Source: Lineus longissimus (lineage: Eukaryota > Nemertea > Pilidiophora > Heteronemertea > Lineidae). From it: a DNA stretch of 64,000 nucleotides. The notes below the pieces were generated by a model. The model worked only from the letters and a program-made list of their open reading frames with translations. It ran no database searches and was not told where the DNA came from. Where the stretch lies: positions 1,736,001-1,800,000 of the forward strand of contig NC_088324.1 in the NCBI RefSeq assembly GCF_910592395.1, read 5' to 3'. This document shows, piece after piece, positions 43,139 through 54,634 of this stretch. Within the stretch, counting starts at the first letter, position 1; the number at the start of each line of letters is the position of its first letter. The position numbers and the translations under genes are program-made.

Positions 43139-43305
43139 AAGGCCTTTTTACATGGTGCGGGTTCGAAACGGATCGAGGAAGGTTCGGATATTTTCTACAC
43201 GCACAAATGAGCCTTTGGTCATTGTGGCCAGTTTCTATCAGCGTGCAAAAATAAGCAAACTTTCCTCGATCCGGTTCGAACCCGCACCGTGCTAAAAGGC
43301 CTAAT
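43139..43305. repeat. Inverted repeat pair of about 47 bp, compact foldback element
   Basis: aggcctttttacatggtgcg-ggttcgaaacggatcgagga is matched by the reverse complement of 43258-43304 (tcctcgatccggttcgaacc-cgcaccgtgctaaaaggcct), with a spacer of about 72 bp. The ggttcgaa(a/c)c core looks like a pol III B box on both strands, but no A box was seen. Confidence 0.8.
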
Positions 43306-43639
43306 ATGACGAAACATGAAAAGAATATCCCTTTGATGATCAGGCCTATCGACTGATTCAGTTGAAGGAAAGTGTCATTATACGTACAGGATGGTTCAAA
43401 AAAATGTTCACCTTCGAATCGGAAAAATCCGTACCACCAATGCTGAGTCGCAATAAATTCAGTCCATTTCTATTTCCTCCTCCAGAATGTTGACAAATTC
43501 AAGCCCAATTTTCTCCTCCTCTTGGTCTAGCTCCTGCAGTGGTCCGGCGTCAATTGGGGCTGCCCTGAACAAGGCCGACTCGAATCCACTCTCAATTACT
43601 TGCGGAGGTACAGCTTCCCAACCCTTACCAACTTGAGGC

Positions 43640-44320
43640 AATTCTGGTTACCCTTTATTTGCCTTCTCATAACCTTTTCATTACCTCACAAATCATTGTG
43701 CCTTTCTGTTGCTTCCTTTTTGCCTTTTCTTTACCTCGGAAACAGTTGCCCAATGGACCATTTGCCTTTTCATTGCTTCTTTCAATGCCTCATTGCCTTT
43801 TCATTGCCACTACTGAATCCAGACATTACTTTTTCATTGCCTCGCGTATTTGTGTTTTGCAATTGGCATTGCTTTTTTGTTACCTTTCTGGCCAGTACTT
43901 TTTCATTGCCTCCTGGACTTGTGTTTGGCTCATAGGGGATGATAACGTGCATTGCTTTTTTGTTACCTTTCTGGCCAGTACTTTTTCATTGCCTCCTGGA
44001 CTTGTGTTTGGCTCATAGGGGATGATAACGTGCATTGCTTTTTTGTTACCTTTTTGACTTTGTTGAATGCAAGTACGGACTGGAGTACTTTTTCATTGCC
44101 TCCTGGACTTTCGTTTTGCTCATAGGGAGAATGTGCATTGCTTTTTTGTTACCTTTTTGACTTTGTTGAATGCAAGTGGGGACTGGAGTACTTTTTCATT
44201 GCCTCCTGGACTTGTGTTCTGCTCATAGGGGATAACGTGCATTGTTACCTTTTTGACTTTGTTAAAAGCAAGTAACGACGAGGACTTTTTCATTGCCTCA
44301 TGAACTTGTGTTCTGCCCAG
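43640..44320. repeat. Degenerate tandem repeat, 83-102 bp period, rich in ATTGCCTC
   Basis: gcattgcttttttgttacc recurs at about 43866, 43949, 44032 and 44134, with tttttcattgcctcctggac between. The left part (43640-43860) is a looser version built on ccttttcattgcc. Open plus-strand frames here are low-complexity artefacts. GAGGCAAT is shared with the 37-bp array at 40.1 kb, in reverse orientation. Confidence 0.75.
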
Positions 44321-45130
44321 GGGATTACGTGCATATTAAAATGAAGAAAAAAAGTTGGCCATATACTAGTATGTATTTCATCAGAGGTAAGCGTTCTTTT
44401 ACCCTTTTCACCTGCCTGTCTGCCCGATGTTGCACTTGGCTGAACCAAACGACACTTGGGCTAACTGTACCATTAAACATTAAGAACTTCATAAAGAGTG
44501 AATAACCATATTGTATGTTTTCAATATCTTTAATGTAATTTTCATAAAAATCTGAATATCACTAAAACATTCTTTCAATGAAACACAAAATTTTCACAAA
44601 CATACATGTACATGTGTACACATTCATGGGTACCAGAGGAACAACCTCACAATTTTACACCTTGGACAGACAATGTTGCCCGGAAGGTCAAAGCGTCCAA
44701 TCAATATTAGTATTAAACAGTTCAAATCAACAATTGTCATTAGCATTTTCATTTACACAAACATTTCCATGACCATTGTCTTCTTACATTCAGTGATTTT
44801 TAAGTAGGTGTTAACACTGATATTGATATACATAAGGGGCCAACTTAATTGGCCATAAGAAATGTTTCGTTTTTCATGCAAAAATGGCTTCCAGCCTCCA
44901 AAAAGGACCACTGAAACAGTAACAATGCATTAGAACCATGAGAACTGGATGTTAAACTTAGGCCTGCCTGAAATTCGCAACCCATCTCAAAACGGGCTAG
45001 CAACAGCTTCCAAATTCATCAACATCACTGTGATACCTCAGTTTGCGGCGGTTGGTGTCAAGTAGGTACATTATCCTACTGGCCAGGTACATATAATGCC
45101 CTACTTGTCCCTTTAATGCACAGAAATACC
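44321..45130. other. No gene recognised
   Basis: AT-rich DNA downstream (3') of the EnSpm-type gene on the minus strand. A tgttaacac word near 44810 echoes the gtgttttaacacctacatg repeats just to the right and may be subterminal sequence of the element. Confidence 0.4.
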
Positions 45131-45215
45131 AGTGTTTTAACACCTACATGTACTTACCCATTGACAGAAACACCGGTGTTTTGACACCTACATGTACTTT
45201 AAAATAACCCATTGA
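45130..45215. repeat. Short direct repeats gtgtttt(a/g)acacctacatgtact
   Basis: Two copies, about 45132-45156 and 45176-45200, each containing the partial palindrome gtgtttt-acac and followed by a cccattgaca phrase. They lie about 600 bp past the EnSpm-type ORF. Subterminal repeats are usual in CACTA elements, so they may mark that element's end. No CACTA terminus was identified. Confidence 0.5.
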
Positions 45216-45317
45216 CATTAACAAGGCGTTAAAATGATTTGTCATTTTTGCCACTACAATAAGCCTTGGAAGTCAATGCCCAATCAAGCACATGTATCAG
45301 CATCAGTCTTGATGATT

Positions 45318-45430
45318 TACACACATTTACATTTACATTCACATCACATTTCCAATACCAATACATTTACATACATTCACATCACATTTCCAATACTAAT
45401 ATACATTCACATTTATGTTTGTATTTAAAT
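45318..45430. repeat. acatttacattcacatcac simple tandem repeat
   Basis: Two tandem units of about 37 bp (acattcacatcacatttcca-atac) sit within a longer acattt/acattc microsatellite. The overlapping open frames are repeat artefacts. Confidence 0.8.
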
Positions 45431-45783
45431 ATACTTTCACCATTACATGAGTGTTTTTTTTGACGTAATGTATTGGACAATCAATAGAAATATTCCTTCA
45501 GAAATTTAGGTTGAACCCCATGCACTACATGTATATACAAAAACAAAATGTATAGCCCAATAAATGATGAAACTTCACCCATCAATTATTTCAGGTCAGG
45601 TCCAATGTGGATAGGGAGGACATCACATCCCATAAGTTTCAGGTCTGTCACTCATTCGGTTCTCTGTTCTCGATAACGCCAGTGTTAGTGACAAAACTTG
45701 TTTTGAAAACCTGGACATAACTTTTTTTTGGTGATTTACGCTGTTTGACCTAGAACAGTCTACAATTTACATGTACATGTTGT

Positions 45784-48700
45784 TCAATCCCTCTCATTGT
45801 GATTTGGCAAATCAGCAGCAAAACAACATGGTAGATATGGCATTGAGACGAAGACATGAAGCCCTATGATTGCTGATACTGGTACTATTGCACAGGAGTC
45901 ACCCACCTTGACAGGATGTAAGTGAGGAACAGAAGCTACCTTATCTGTAGACAGGTGGAATGATGTCACTTCCTCAAATAAGCGAACAACTGCTAAATAT
46001 GCACATCTATCTGGAAGTACAACCTTCATATAGTATTTCACTGAGGCATAGGCATAGCCACCATTCCCATTGATTGAGTCTACAAACTTTATGGTATAGC
46101 TGTTTCGCCGGGTTGCCATGGTATATTCCTCTGAGTGTATCATTTGACCATTGTTTATCAGTCTTTTGAACTTCTCACATGAACCCAGTTGATTCCCTAA
46201 CATTTGTCTAATGTCTTCCATTATATTTGGCTCTGGACAAAAGCTAACCATAGTGCCGACTGCAAATTGTCTGCGGTTTATCTCTTCTGTTACCTGCCTC
46301 GTCATGACATGGCGTTTTGTCAAATGATGATAATATTTTGCTGCCTCTGAATAAGGCAGAAGACAATCAACCATTTCAGGTATCTTCTGCTGCATAAATA
46401 CCGCTATGATGATCTGAACTTGCACGTTCTGAGTACCATGGTGCCGTAAGTCTCCATTGAGGTCTTCATAGAAGAAGCAACTGTGAGCCCAGAGCGGACC
46501 AAGATCTTGCACTTTTTCACTCAAGTGTAACAAAGCATGCATATTGGACGATTCGTGTCGTGCACCATACAAGCATTCGATGAGCAAACAGAAGTGACGT
46601 AGCAAATGTTTAGCCTTTTTCAATTGCATCTTCGTAATTGAGGATTGGAGCAGAATGTGAATGGCCTCCACGAACAAGAGGTAATGCTGATAATATTGAT
46701 CATCAAGGATGCCATAGAGTACAGGGAGTGAACTAAATAGCAGGAATGTACGATATTCGGATGCTTTCCAGTTAGATAGCTCACCCAATTGTCGAGGAAT
46801 CCTTGAAATCACATTCGGCGGACAAAAAGCATTCATTCTTTCATTCAGTTTCTTCATGCTTTTACCAATGTACCAAGCCTCACTTCTCTGACTTGAATCC
46901 AGCCACCGGGTTAGAAGCCATTTCTGTACACCAAGAAGTGTGCAATGCATATAGTCCACTGTCACTCCTCGTATGATGTTAAACAGAGGCAAGAAAAACT
47001 GTGGACTATAACCTTTCACTTCTTTCTCGGGCTCCCCAGACCTCAACGCTATCTCAGCATGTGTCTTCGTCAGTTGATGTGTCCGTATAGATGTATGACC
47101 ATCTCCGAAGTGTTCCACATGCGTATCCATTGGATACGCATGTGTCTGCCCTCGCTCACTCGTTTTAACCGATGTCCCTTTTGCTAGACATGAGCCACAT
47201 CCAAAATTTCCGTTGAATTGAATGACGTCCTGGAGGAGGCATCGAGCAGGGGCATCAGCTACTGCACTAAAAACCATAGCTCGGATACATTTGCCTGACA
47301 CATTGAAGCCTGAAATTAAGAATGAAAAGGTTCATGCACCTAATCTGATGACCAAGGATTGGATAGAAAAGCCTACTCACGGCATCTTGACTTAACATTC
47401 AAGGTCTAAGGGCACACTTCAGGATTTTTCACAGGGTAGGGCGGGGATGATTACCAGCGCGACACTCGCTACATAGGCTCCTCTTGAGAATTACTGCTGT
47501 ACTGTAGGAAGAGAAAATTCCAAATCCACATGCTGGCAAGTAGATGGGAAACTTTTGGATGGGGAAATTTGTTCCACAGCGTACAGACTGTGAGACTCAC
47601 TCCTGCAAAATTACACAGCGGACTAAGTTTCTAAAACATTTTACATACTATAGCCAGACAGAAAATATTGTGTCATAATGGGTTTTCCATGTTTTCGGGC
47701 CTGTTTATACCAACAAATAAAATAAGCTTAGCTTTACCAGTGCATGCCTTCAAAAAAAAGCTGTCGCATCTGCTCAACTATGGGTTATAGGAATACGTCC
47801 ATTCGTGGCTTATCCTTGCCAAACCAATGACCTAGGAACAACCGATTTTCCCTTGTGAACCTGGAATGGATAAAAAATGAAAGGTTGAGGCAGGAGGTAT
47901 GAGGTAAGAATGATTTTTGGTGGGTCGGACGACTGCTCGAATGTGACATTTTTGTACACAAGGCTAATGAGGTGTGATCCCCAAAAAGTTAGAAATTGTT
48001 GATATCTGGAACTTATTCCACGGGCTGTACACCTGACCTGGTCGTTCCAAATATTTGAATAAATGCATAAAATACCTACCTGGATTTTGGATCCAGCTCA
48101 TTAATCGTTGCATAAATTGGCCATACAGAGAACGTGGATGAACGGAATAGTGAAACGCCATCCGTGTTTATCTGTAGGGAAATGTGCACATCCTCTTTGC
48201 AGTTTTGCATACTTGTGCCACGAAAGTGATGGCCGTCGAATACTTCCTTGTAAAGTCTCCCATCTAAGACGTCAGTTATGCAACCATCTGTGTCCTCCCT
48301 CTCCTTCCGATAGCTCATCAAACCATCAACACCAATACCTAAGGAAAGATTATTGAAGACATTCTTATTGTTCTCTTATTCTTACATATGTTGACAATTA
48401 CCCTCTGTCATCAATACCGATTCCTCCCAACCGTAATATTTTTTTGGGTCAGCAACAGGACATTGTACAGAACTATACATGTATATACGTATTTGGGAGT
48501 ATGCAATTGACATGTAGGATGCCATTGCCATTGGCAATGAGCTTTTTACAAATTAGCTGTGTACCACTACCAGCCATCATTTGTATGATATTGCCTAGAG
48601 CCAATTATGCCGCATACAGTCATAGAGGCACTCCGCTCTCAACACTTAACTTTTAAATTTTCTTCTTAAAAGAAGAAATTACATTCAGGCAATGTGAAAA

Positions 48701-50354
48701 TAACAGTGACTTCAAACAAGTAACAGGCATGACTTGAATAGGTCATTCCATATGAAAAGACCAAAGCTTCCAGCATGATGGTCTCAGAATTGCCTGTTCT
48801 GGTAATATTTCGTAGCCTAGAATGTCAGATGAAGATCGCACTTTGTTCCAGCTCAATAGCCCTGCTCGTTTGGATTTTACAGGGGTTTGAACAATGGGGC
48901 GTGTCACGGTTAACTCCTTCCTACAGATACTGATACTTACGGTCAACTATTGCCTTGAGCTGGTTCAGGATGGGAATGCAAATGATGTAGCTAATCATGT
49001 CTGACGTCCCACAAACTGTACAGGTCTCCTCTCTTATATTACCCATGTAGTGGTAACACTTTGTGCAAAAATACTTGTACACAATAGGACTTTTCACCTT
49101 GGTGAAGAATTTTTTGTACAAATTGAATGTATTTTTGCACAAATTAGGAACAAGGCAGTGGAGGTTGATCAGCGTCAAGAGGTCCTGCAAGGATTCTGTT
49201 GATAGTTTGTGTCGAATTGCGAATGTCATTATCAACAGCATGCTGACAGCAAGTGTTAATCTGGCATCCTCATATAATGGTTCATTTCCCTCATCAACTT
49301 CATCTTCAGTCAAATCAAGGATTTCATCATTGTCATTGCTGGCAGTCGTATCGTCAACCAATGGGATGTCATTTTCAAAGTAATCTTCATGACTCTGCTC
49401 ATCTGAGATGGAACTGTCATTTCCGGGCTCCTCATGGTCATCATCGCTGAGATTCAGAGAAGACATTGCAGTGGCGATTTTGAGGAGGTCAGTAGTGCTC
49501 ATTTGCAGATCTGGAAGGAAGATGAGGATCAGTCTTTAATTGAAATGGTGACCAATGGCAGAAAATGGAGCAAAACACCCAATAAAAAGCCCACCCCCCT
49601 TGATAACAGGAATCATAAAAGGTCCAGATTTGGTCTCCAAGAAGGGCCAAGGGGTCGCCCAGACCTTTGGGATATCTGGCTAAAGTGGTTACAAAACCTT
49701 TTATAGGTTGGTCACATCAAAAACCTGAACGTTGGAAATGTGCTGTACAATAAAATCGCAAAAATTATACCTGCCGGTATCATATTGTTTTCCAACTTTT
49801 TTTACCAATGCGAGAATTAGGTAGCAATCACATATTTTCACATTCACTTTTGGCCAAACAATGAATCATATGAGACCCTGATTCAGTCCCTGCTGAGCGG
49901 TCACCCAGTGGTACAGTACATGTACCAAGTTACATGTAAAATCAGCGGTAACGAAATGTGCCATACGTGTATAATTTATACGAGCCAAACTCTGGGCATG
50001 TCGGAGATATAACAATTTTGGAGTGGATTCTATCAGCCCATCCATTCAGAAGAAAATTGTGAGCAAACATCCAAACAAATCACGCTCGATTTAGTAAGGA
50101 TACTAACTGTTGACTATGGGTGACTCTGCTTGTTGCACTGTTGGCCTACTGGGTGACATGGCCGGATCAGGGGTTGAAGCCATGTCGTTGTCTTTACTTG
50201 TCTCATCCATCAACTTGGTCTTTTTTAGACGAAACAAGGTGGTTGGTGGCACTGGCATGTCAGGATGAACCAAATACCCTTTATAAGGCCCTCGCTTAGG
50301 GCGTACTTTTGGGGCATCACTGACATCAATGCCACCAACCTCCTCCTCTGCCAT
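45784..50354 (-). CDS. EnSpm/CACTA-type transposase, metazoan clade
   Basis: Exons by eye: 50354-50108, 49510-48941, 48338-48080, 47860-47738, 47309-45784. Exon 1 is basic (PKVRPKRGPYKG). Exon 2 has an acidic stretch, then a C4 region (YFCTKCYHYMGN ... TCTVCGTSD). Exon 3 contains LQINTDGVSLFRSSTFSVWP, a family signature with an Asp. Exon 4 has FLGHWFGKDKPRMDVF followed by TAA. The last exon has NGNFGCGSCLAKG, VTVDYMHCTLLG, LSNWKASEYRTFLLF and HALLHLSEKVQDLGPLW, all typical of tnp2/Transposase_21-type proteins in animals. TAA at 47785-47787 interrupts exon 4, and the exon 4-5 phase did not join cleanly. The protein would be a DDE transposase acting on CACTA-type ends, which were not found. Confidence 0.8.
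47785..47787 (-). other. Nonsense codon TAA in EnSpm-type transposase exon 4
   Basis: The exon reads KPRMDVFL, TAA, PIVEQMRQLFFEG. Relatives have an uninterrupted FL-x-P(F/I)V segment at this place. Both flanking splice sites are good, so the stop is a point lesion of an AAA, CAA or similar codon. Confidence 0.7.
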
Positions 50355-50379
50355 GTCTGCTGCTGGTCCTGCAAATAGG

Positions 50380-51580
50380 ATTAAGATGTTGATAAACTCT
50401 TTTGTAGATGATCAGCAGAGCCAGTTTTACTACACTACAGCAAATGCATTACAGTCGTCATAGGCTATCGGAAAAAGTCCTAATAAAGTTCCCTTCAAAC
50501 TTGGTACATGTGATTGGACACCAAGATAAAACCGAAATAGGCATTTGGATTTGAAAAAATAGGCTAAACTAAACTTAAAGGCCTAGCCCTACTCATGCTA
50601 CTACATGTATAGCTAGGGCTTGTAAAGTTGCGGATACAGAGAGGTCGTCATCTTCTAACATGTTAAGTTACTTATTCGTACTATATTATAGAGGGCGCGC
50701 ATATAAAAATATCCGTATATCAACATCGCGCATGGTAAGTGGGATAAAACATCATCCCAGCACCGTGCCAGCCCCCGCCCCTCGCGGGCTCAGGATGGTT
50801 AGGGTAGGGTTTGGGTTAGCATTATTACGAGGCTACCCTTTACTGCAAATTTTTCACGCACTTCTTTCAACTCCGAAATGATTTTGATCACAGTTGAGAG
50901 AAAAATTACAGGTTCAATGATGACGACCTGTCTGTATCCGCAAGTGGCTTGTTAAACATTTTAAGCCAGGCCCTGACCACACTCCTCCCAAATTTCACCA
51001 ATGCATGGTCCTTTTGTTCAGCATTGAGTTCTCTTTCTCCAGACAAGTCTAATCTGTCCATACGACGTATGCCATGCAATGCATGATATGATTGATATAC
51101 ACTACACGACAATGCAGGTGAATGCTATTATCAGCTATAGCCTAGGCTATGTTATAGCCTATGCTGTGAATGCACGGTGGTGCAACCACGGACTCATTCC
51201 TCCACTTTTCTTGCCACACAGTGTAGTATCACCAATGAATGTTGTCGCTCACACCTGCCCATTTTGCATTTTAACAAATATCAGCTCAGAAATGCCCAGG
51301 CAACGCCAATTAAGTCCCATTTGTTGAAAAATAATACCAAAATCCTTACTTTTCGCGGCTGGAGAAGCCATTTTGGGTACATTTAAATGCCAGCTCTGGA
51401 AGACGAAACGAACACAGTATTTTCTACTATTGTAGTGCCGGCCACTTTTAGCGAGGGGCCGGACGGGGTGACCCACGGGCTGATACAGGTGTGCACTACC
51501 ACAAATATTCAGGTGCGAGCATGATACGGTGCATCATGCATGAAATGTGCACGAAACCGGACAAGATACGTGATGAACTT
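50380..51580. other. No gene recognised
   Basis: Region upstream of the EnSpm-type gene on the minus strand. Short frames are on both strands without domains. The region may contain that element's 5' end. GC content rises from about 51.4 kb. Confidence 0.4.
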
Positions 51581-51582
51581 AC

Positions 51583-51588
51583 TTTATT
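51583..51588 (-). terminator. Candidate polyadenylation signal AATAAA for the minus-strand gypsy/TatD transcript
   Basis: Minus-strand AATAAAGTAAG lies about 900 bp past the TatD stop, next to GC-rich sequence (cgtcactgggccctccacct). This would suit a 3' LTR or 3' UTR. No matching second LTR was found in the window. Confidence 0.4.
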
Positions 51589-51837
51589 GACTTCTGTTGT
51601 TTTCTGCCCCGAGACTAGGCCTGCGAGGGCTTTTATGCGGTCCGGGAGTAACGTCACTGGGCCCTCCACCTGCTGACGTCACGGGATACCGGCTGTTGGC
51701 GACGCGCTCGGTACCCCTCCGCACCACATTCCTCCCCCTCAGGTCGTCTCGGGATTTGGGATGATGATGGTGATCACAGTCTTCTGGGGGCTGCATGATC
51801 TTGTCGATGAACGTATTTACCATGTAATTCCCTGCAC

Positions 51838-52317
51838 GAGCCTCCTCAGCCTTTTTATATCCGAAGAGACACGCCGGGTTTTTACCAAAAAAAACTTAAC
51901 CCCACTCAGGCCTATAATATGTATGAAAAAACTAGACTTTATAGTATATTATACAAAACTTGGACTGTGAATGCCCAGAAGGACCCCTCAGCTCACAAAG
52001 TCCGAGGAGCGTGCTACGATGGGACACTCAGTTCCAAGGGCACTTTAGATCATGATTATAATAACTATATACACGGGGGGAAGTAGGAATGTCCTTAAGG
52101 ACCCCTCAGCTCACAAAGTCCGAGGAGCATGCTAAATTAGGACACCCTGTTCCAAAGACAAGCAAATAGATACATAAAGGAAACTGGAATGTCTTAAGGA
52201 CCCCTCAGCTCACAAAGTCCGAGGAGCATGCTAAATTAGGACACCCCGTTCCCAAGACAACTTAATTTTAATACAAAAAACTAGGGCCTCCTCAGCCTTT
52301 GATTGTCCGAAGAGGCC
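51838..52317 (-). repeat. Five copies of a hairpin motif CTC-TCGGA...GCTGAGG
   Basis: On the minus strand each copy reads C-TC(C/T)TCGGA, about ten variable bases, then GCTGAGG(A/G)G. Positions 51838-51870, 51981-52010, 52099-52128, 52198-52227 and 52284-52317. The ends pair (GGCCTC with GAGGCC in the rightmost copy; CTCCTC with GAGGGG, one wobble, in the middle three). The middle copies sit in 99-118 bp tandem units that also share ggaatgtccttaagg and ttaggacaccc. They lie in the 3' region of the TatD ORF. Confidence 0.75.
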
Positions 52318-52489
52318 AAACCCGTATAAGTAAACTGAGTGTAAAACCCTCCCCAGGAATGAACCGGAATAAATAGAAAAAATGACAACACTGGTCGTTC
52401 CTCGGAAAGAGAAATACCGGACGACGGGACAGGCCAGACCTACCTGGAAAATTGCACAAAGCCTGGCCTGCTCGCTCGAAAATGCAGGT

Positions 52490-53347
52490 CTACAGCGAAT
52501 AGAACCGTAGAGCCGCCCCGCTGGTGGCTTCAGCGACGGTCCTCCTAGACTCGCCCCCAATCCTGGCCAGATACTCTACCACTTCAGTAATTTTGCCAGG
52601 GCTAGGAAGGAGGTAGGGGGAATCCGTCTCCACCACCAGTGAAGTCAGTTCGAAATTTGCCGGGGGTGCGACGAACTCGTTTAATCGTCGCCCTGCAGCG
52701 TTTGGAACGATGGTCACCCCAAAGACAGTCGCAGGAAAAGCGGACAGCCATTGAAGGGCAACCTCCCAACCCCCGGTAAAGCAGTGGAGATAGATGCGGT
52801 GGGAGGAGGGGAGGACAGTCCTCAGATAGTCCAGGCAGTCGAGGCCGGCGGAGTCCGGGGACAACTTGTTACCCCTACAGTGTAAAACAAGGGGAAGGCC
52901 CCGGTCCTTCGCCACCCCCACACAAACCCGGAAAATCCTGAACTGTGCCTCCCGAACCTGAGGTGTTGGATTACTAACGTAATCCAACCCCACCTCACCG
53001 ATGGCCACCACCCTCGGTCCAAGAAGCGCCACCTCCGCTTCCAATCTAGTACCAAAATTTGTGGCGCAAATATTATGGGCGATCCTGGGATGGAGTCCCA
53101 CAGCAAAAGAGACCCTGCCATCCGAGACCCCAGGACCACCCAGGCGAGGCCAGGAGGTGGGGAAGCAATAGCTAGCGACCGCCCCGGTAACCAGGGGATC
53201 GATAGCCATCCCTACCCCACCAGGTAGACGGTCCAGATGGAAGTGCGCATCGAAGAGCGGCGGGGCGAGTCTTGGCGCTATTAAAGGAGGTAAATAGAAC
53301 GAGGCCCGAAGGGCCTCCGGGAACAGCGACAAGACCCGACACGCCAT
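52490..53347 (-). CDS. TatD-family metal-dependent nuclease
   Basis: An intact frame of 285 codons. Metal-binding and catalytic residues of TatD nucleases are all visible: HxH in FDAHFHLDRL (about residue 34), GLHPRIAHN, Glu in AIGEVGLDY, His in LPLVLHCRGNK, His in IYLHCFTGGWE, Asp in VVETDSPYLLPS. Length is close to the usual 260-300. TatD proteins are DNases (3'-5' exonuclease/endonuclease). The nearest eukaryotic relatives are the TATDN2-like group. It is preceded by the zinc-finger frame ending at 53351, whose stop is only a few bases upstream of this ATG, and further upstream by a Ty3/gypsy pol remnant on the same strand. Intactness beside a deleted pol is notable. Confidence 0.85.
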   Translation of the reverse strand: MACRVLSLFPEALRASFYLPPLIAPRLAPPLFDAHFHLDRLPGGVGMAIDPLVTGAVASYCFPTSWPRLGGPGVSDGRVSFAVGLHPRIAHNICATNFGTRLEAEVALLGPRVVAIGEVGLDYVSNPTPQVREAQFRIFRVCVGVAKDRGLPLVLHCRGNKLSPDSAGLDCLDYLRTVLPSSHRIYLHCFTGGWEVALQWLSAFPATVFGVTIVPNAAGRRLNEFVAPPANFELTSLVVETDSPYLLPSPGKITEVVEYLARIGGESRRTVAEATSGAALRFYSL

Positions 53348-53350
53348 CCT

Positions 53351-53698
53351 CTAATGCCATAAGTGCGCTAGACTGAATCCGACGGAGAGGTCCCAGGTTG
53401 GGGGGAGCCACTCCGCCAGACGCAGTTCCTGAATGAATAAAATCTCGTGGTCCGACCAGATGGTGTCAGCCGGACCCGGACACACCCCGCGTTCGTAAAA
53501 ATAGGGGACAAGCTCACACAAGTCCCCCTCACACGCAAAATTAGAAATATTCTGCAGAAATCCAAAATACTGATCAGCTCTATCGTCTATAGAAATCTTG
53601 ATATTAAAAAAAGGGGGGAGATGAGCCTCCAGGAAGTGGCGCTTGACATGTCCAGCCTTGGCTGGACAAACCGGACACTGCACCTTAGTTGGTGACAT
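53351..53698 (-). CDS. Small C2H2-finger ORF directly upstream of the TatD ORF
   Basis: From MSPTKVQCPVC, preceded by an acceptor-like TTTCGTTTCAG nine bases away, to a TAA or similar stop just before the TatD start. It contains a C2H2 finger CPVCPAKAGHVKRHFLEAH near the N-terminus and no other recognised domain (DHEILFIQELRLAEWLPP near the end). Its stop lies about three bases before the TatD ATG, so the two may be translated from one message, or originally as one protein with a single nonsense or frame change between them. Zinc fingers upstream of TatD domains occur in related invertebrate proteins, from memory. Confidence 0.6.
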   Translation of the reverse strand: MSPTKVQCPVCPAKAGHVKRHFLEAHLPPFFNIKISIDDRADQYFGFLQNISNFACEGDLCELVPYFYERGVCPGPADTIWSDHEILFIQELRLAEWLPPTWDLSVGFSLAHLWH

Positions 53699-53704
53699 AA
53701 CTGC

Positions 53705-54634
53705 CTGAAACGAAAGAAACCGTTTTACCAATAGGGTCGGATGGTGAATCGAATATATTTGAGAACAGAAAATAACTAGAACGAAAATGGGGTTCCCGGC
53801 TTAATTTAACCAGAATTAGAACCCACACGACAAACTGAACTCAACCAAAAAAAATGAGAACGAAATGAAAGTTGCTTATCTGCAACTGTTATTCACCACT
53901 CAACCCCATTGAGACGGTAATGCGGTAACCAGAAACAAGGAAATAATGACCGATTTTATGAAGTGTAAACACACTGATGACGCAATGTGGTATTGAACCA
54001 TCCTGATAAAGAACGGTTTAGCTTTAATGCAGAAATGGCTTGATTTAGATTTTTAGAGGACTTTGGTTTTACACTAAAAAAAAGAGATTATTTTACGAAG
54101 CCGGTCAAACCAGCTGAATCATGCCTGATCCAGTTAACATGGAAATTGCAAACAAACCTATTTTGTTACTGCAAGGAAATCGTGCTTAGTCCGAGATTCA
54201 TCTCAGCTCGGCACGGACAAGATTGTCAAGCAGGAACTTGCTTTTATATCGAATAGGAAACTGTAAATTAAAAATTTGACAACACTGAATCGATGTTGAA
54301 ACAAATGAGGTATCAACGATCGACAAAAGGAACAGATCACCAATTTGAATTTCAGACAGGATAAAAAATAAAAAATCCCCCATAGAACAAGACAAACGAA
54401 CGGAGTACTAACACGGAGTAACCGATTGGGGAAGAGACGGACTACGAGAAATTCAACTTCGGCAATTTGATTCCGGCAGAATTCTACAATAAGTCTCAAG
54501 AAGCTTGAAATAGTGGAAATCGATACGCCGATAGACGAGAAGTGGACATATCGTAAGATAGTGTTTGAACACAGAAAGGTAAAGGGAAATAATAACCCAA
54601 GCCCGCAACTGTGGAATGCCTAGTTTCATGTAAT
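53705..54634. other. No gene recognised (between pol tail and C2H2-TatD ORFs)
   Basis: AT-rich compared with both neighbours. Minus-strand frames here are hydrophobic and low in complexity, without domains. It may be an intron of the minus-strand transcript, since an acceptor stands at 53704/53705. Confidence 0.4.

Noticed and set aside
43459-43641. 60-codon acidic minus-strand frame
   Set aside because: No homology, start context or partner exon. Kept out of the annotation for lack of support.
43600-44018. Hydrophobic plus-strand frames of 111 and 119 codons
   Set aside because: They lie entirely within the 83-102 bp degenerate tandem repeat. Both frames repeat the same phrases and have no family.
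53139-53368. Alternative frames overlapping the TatD and zinc-finger ORFs
   Set aside because: High local GC leaves several frames open. Only the frame with the TatD motifs and its neighbour with the C2H2 finger are supported.
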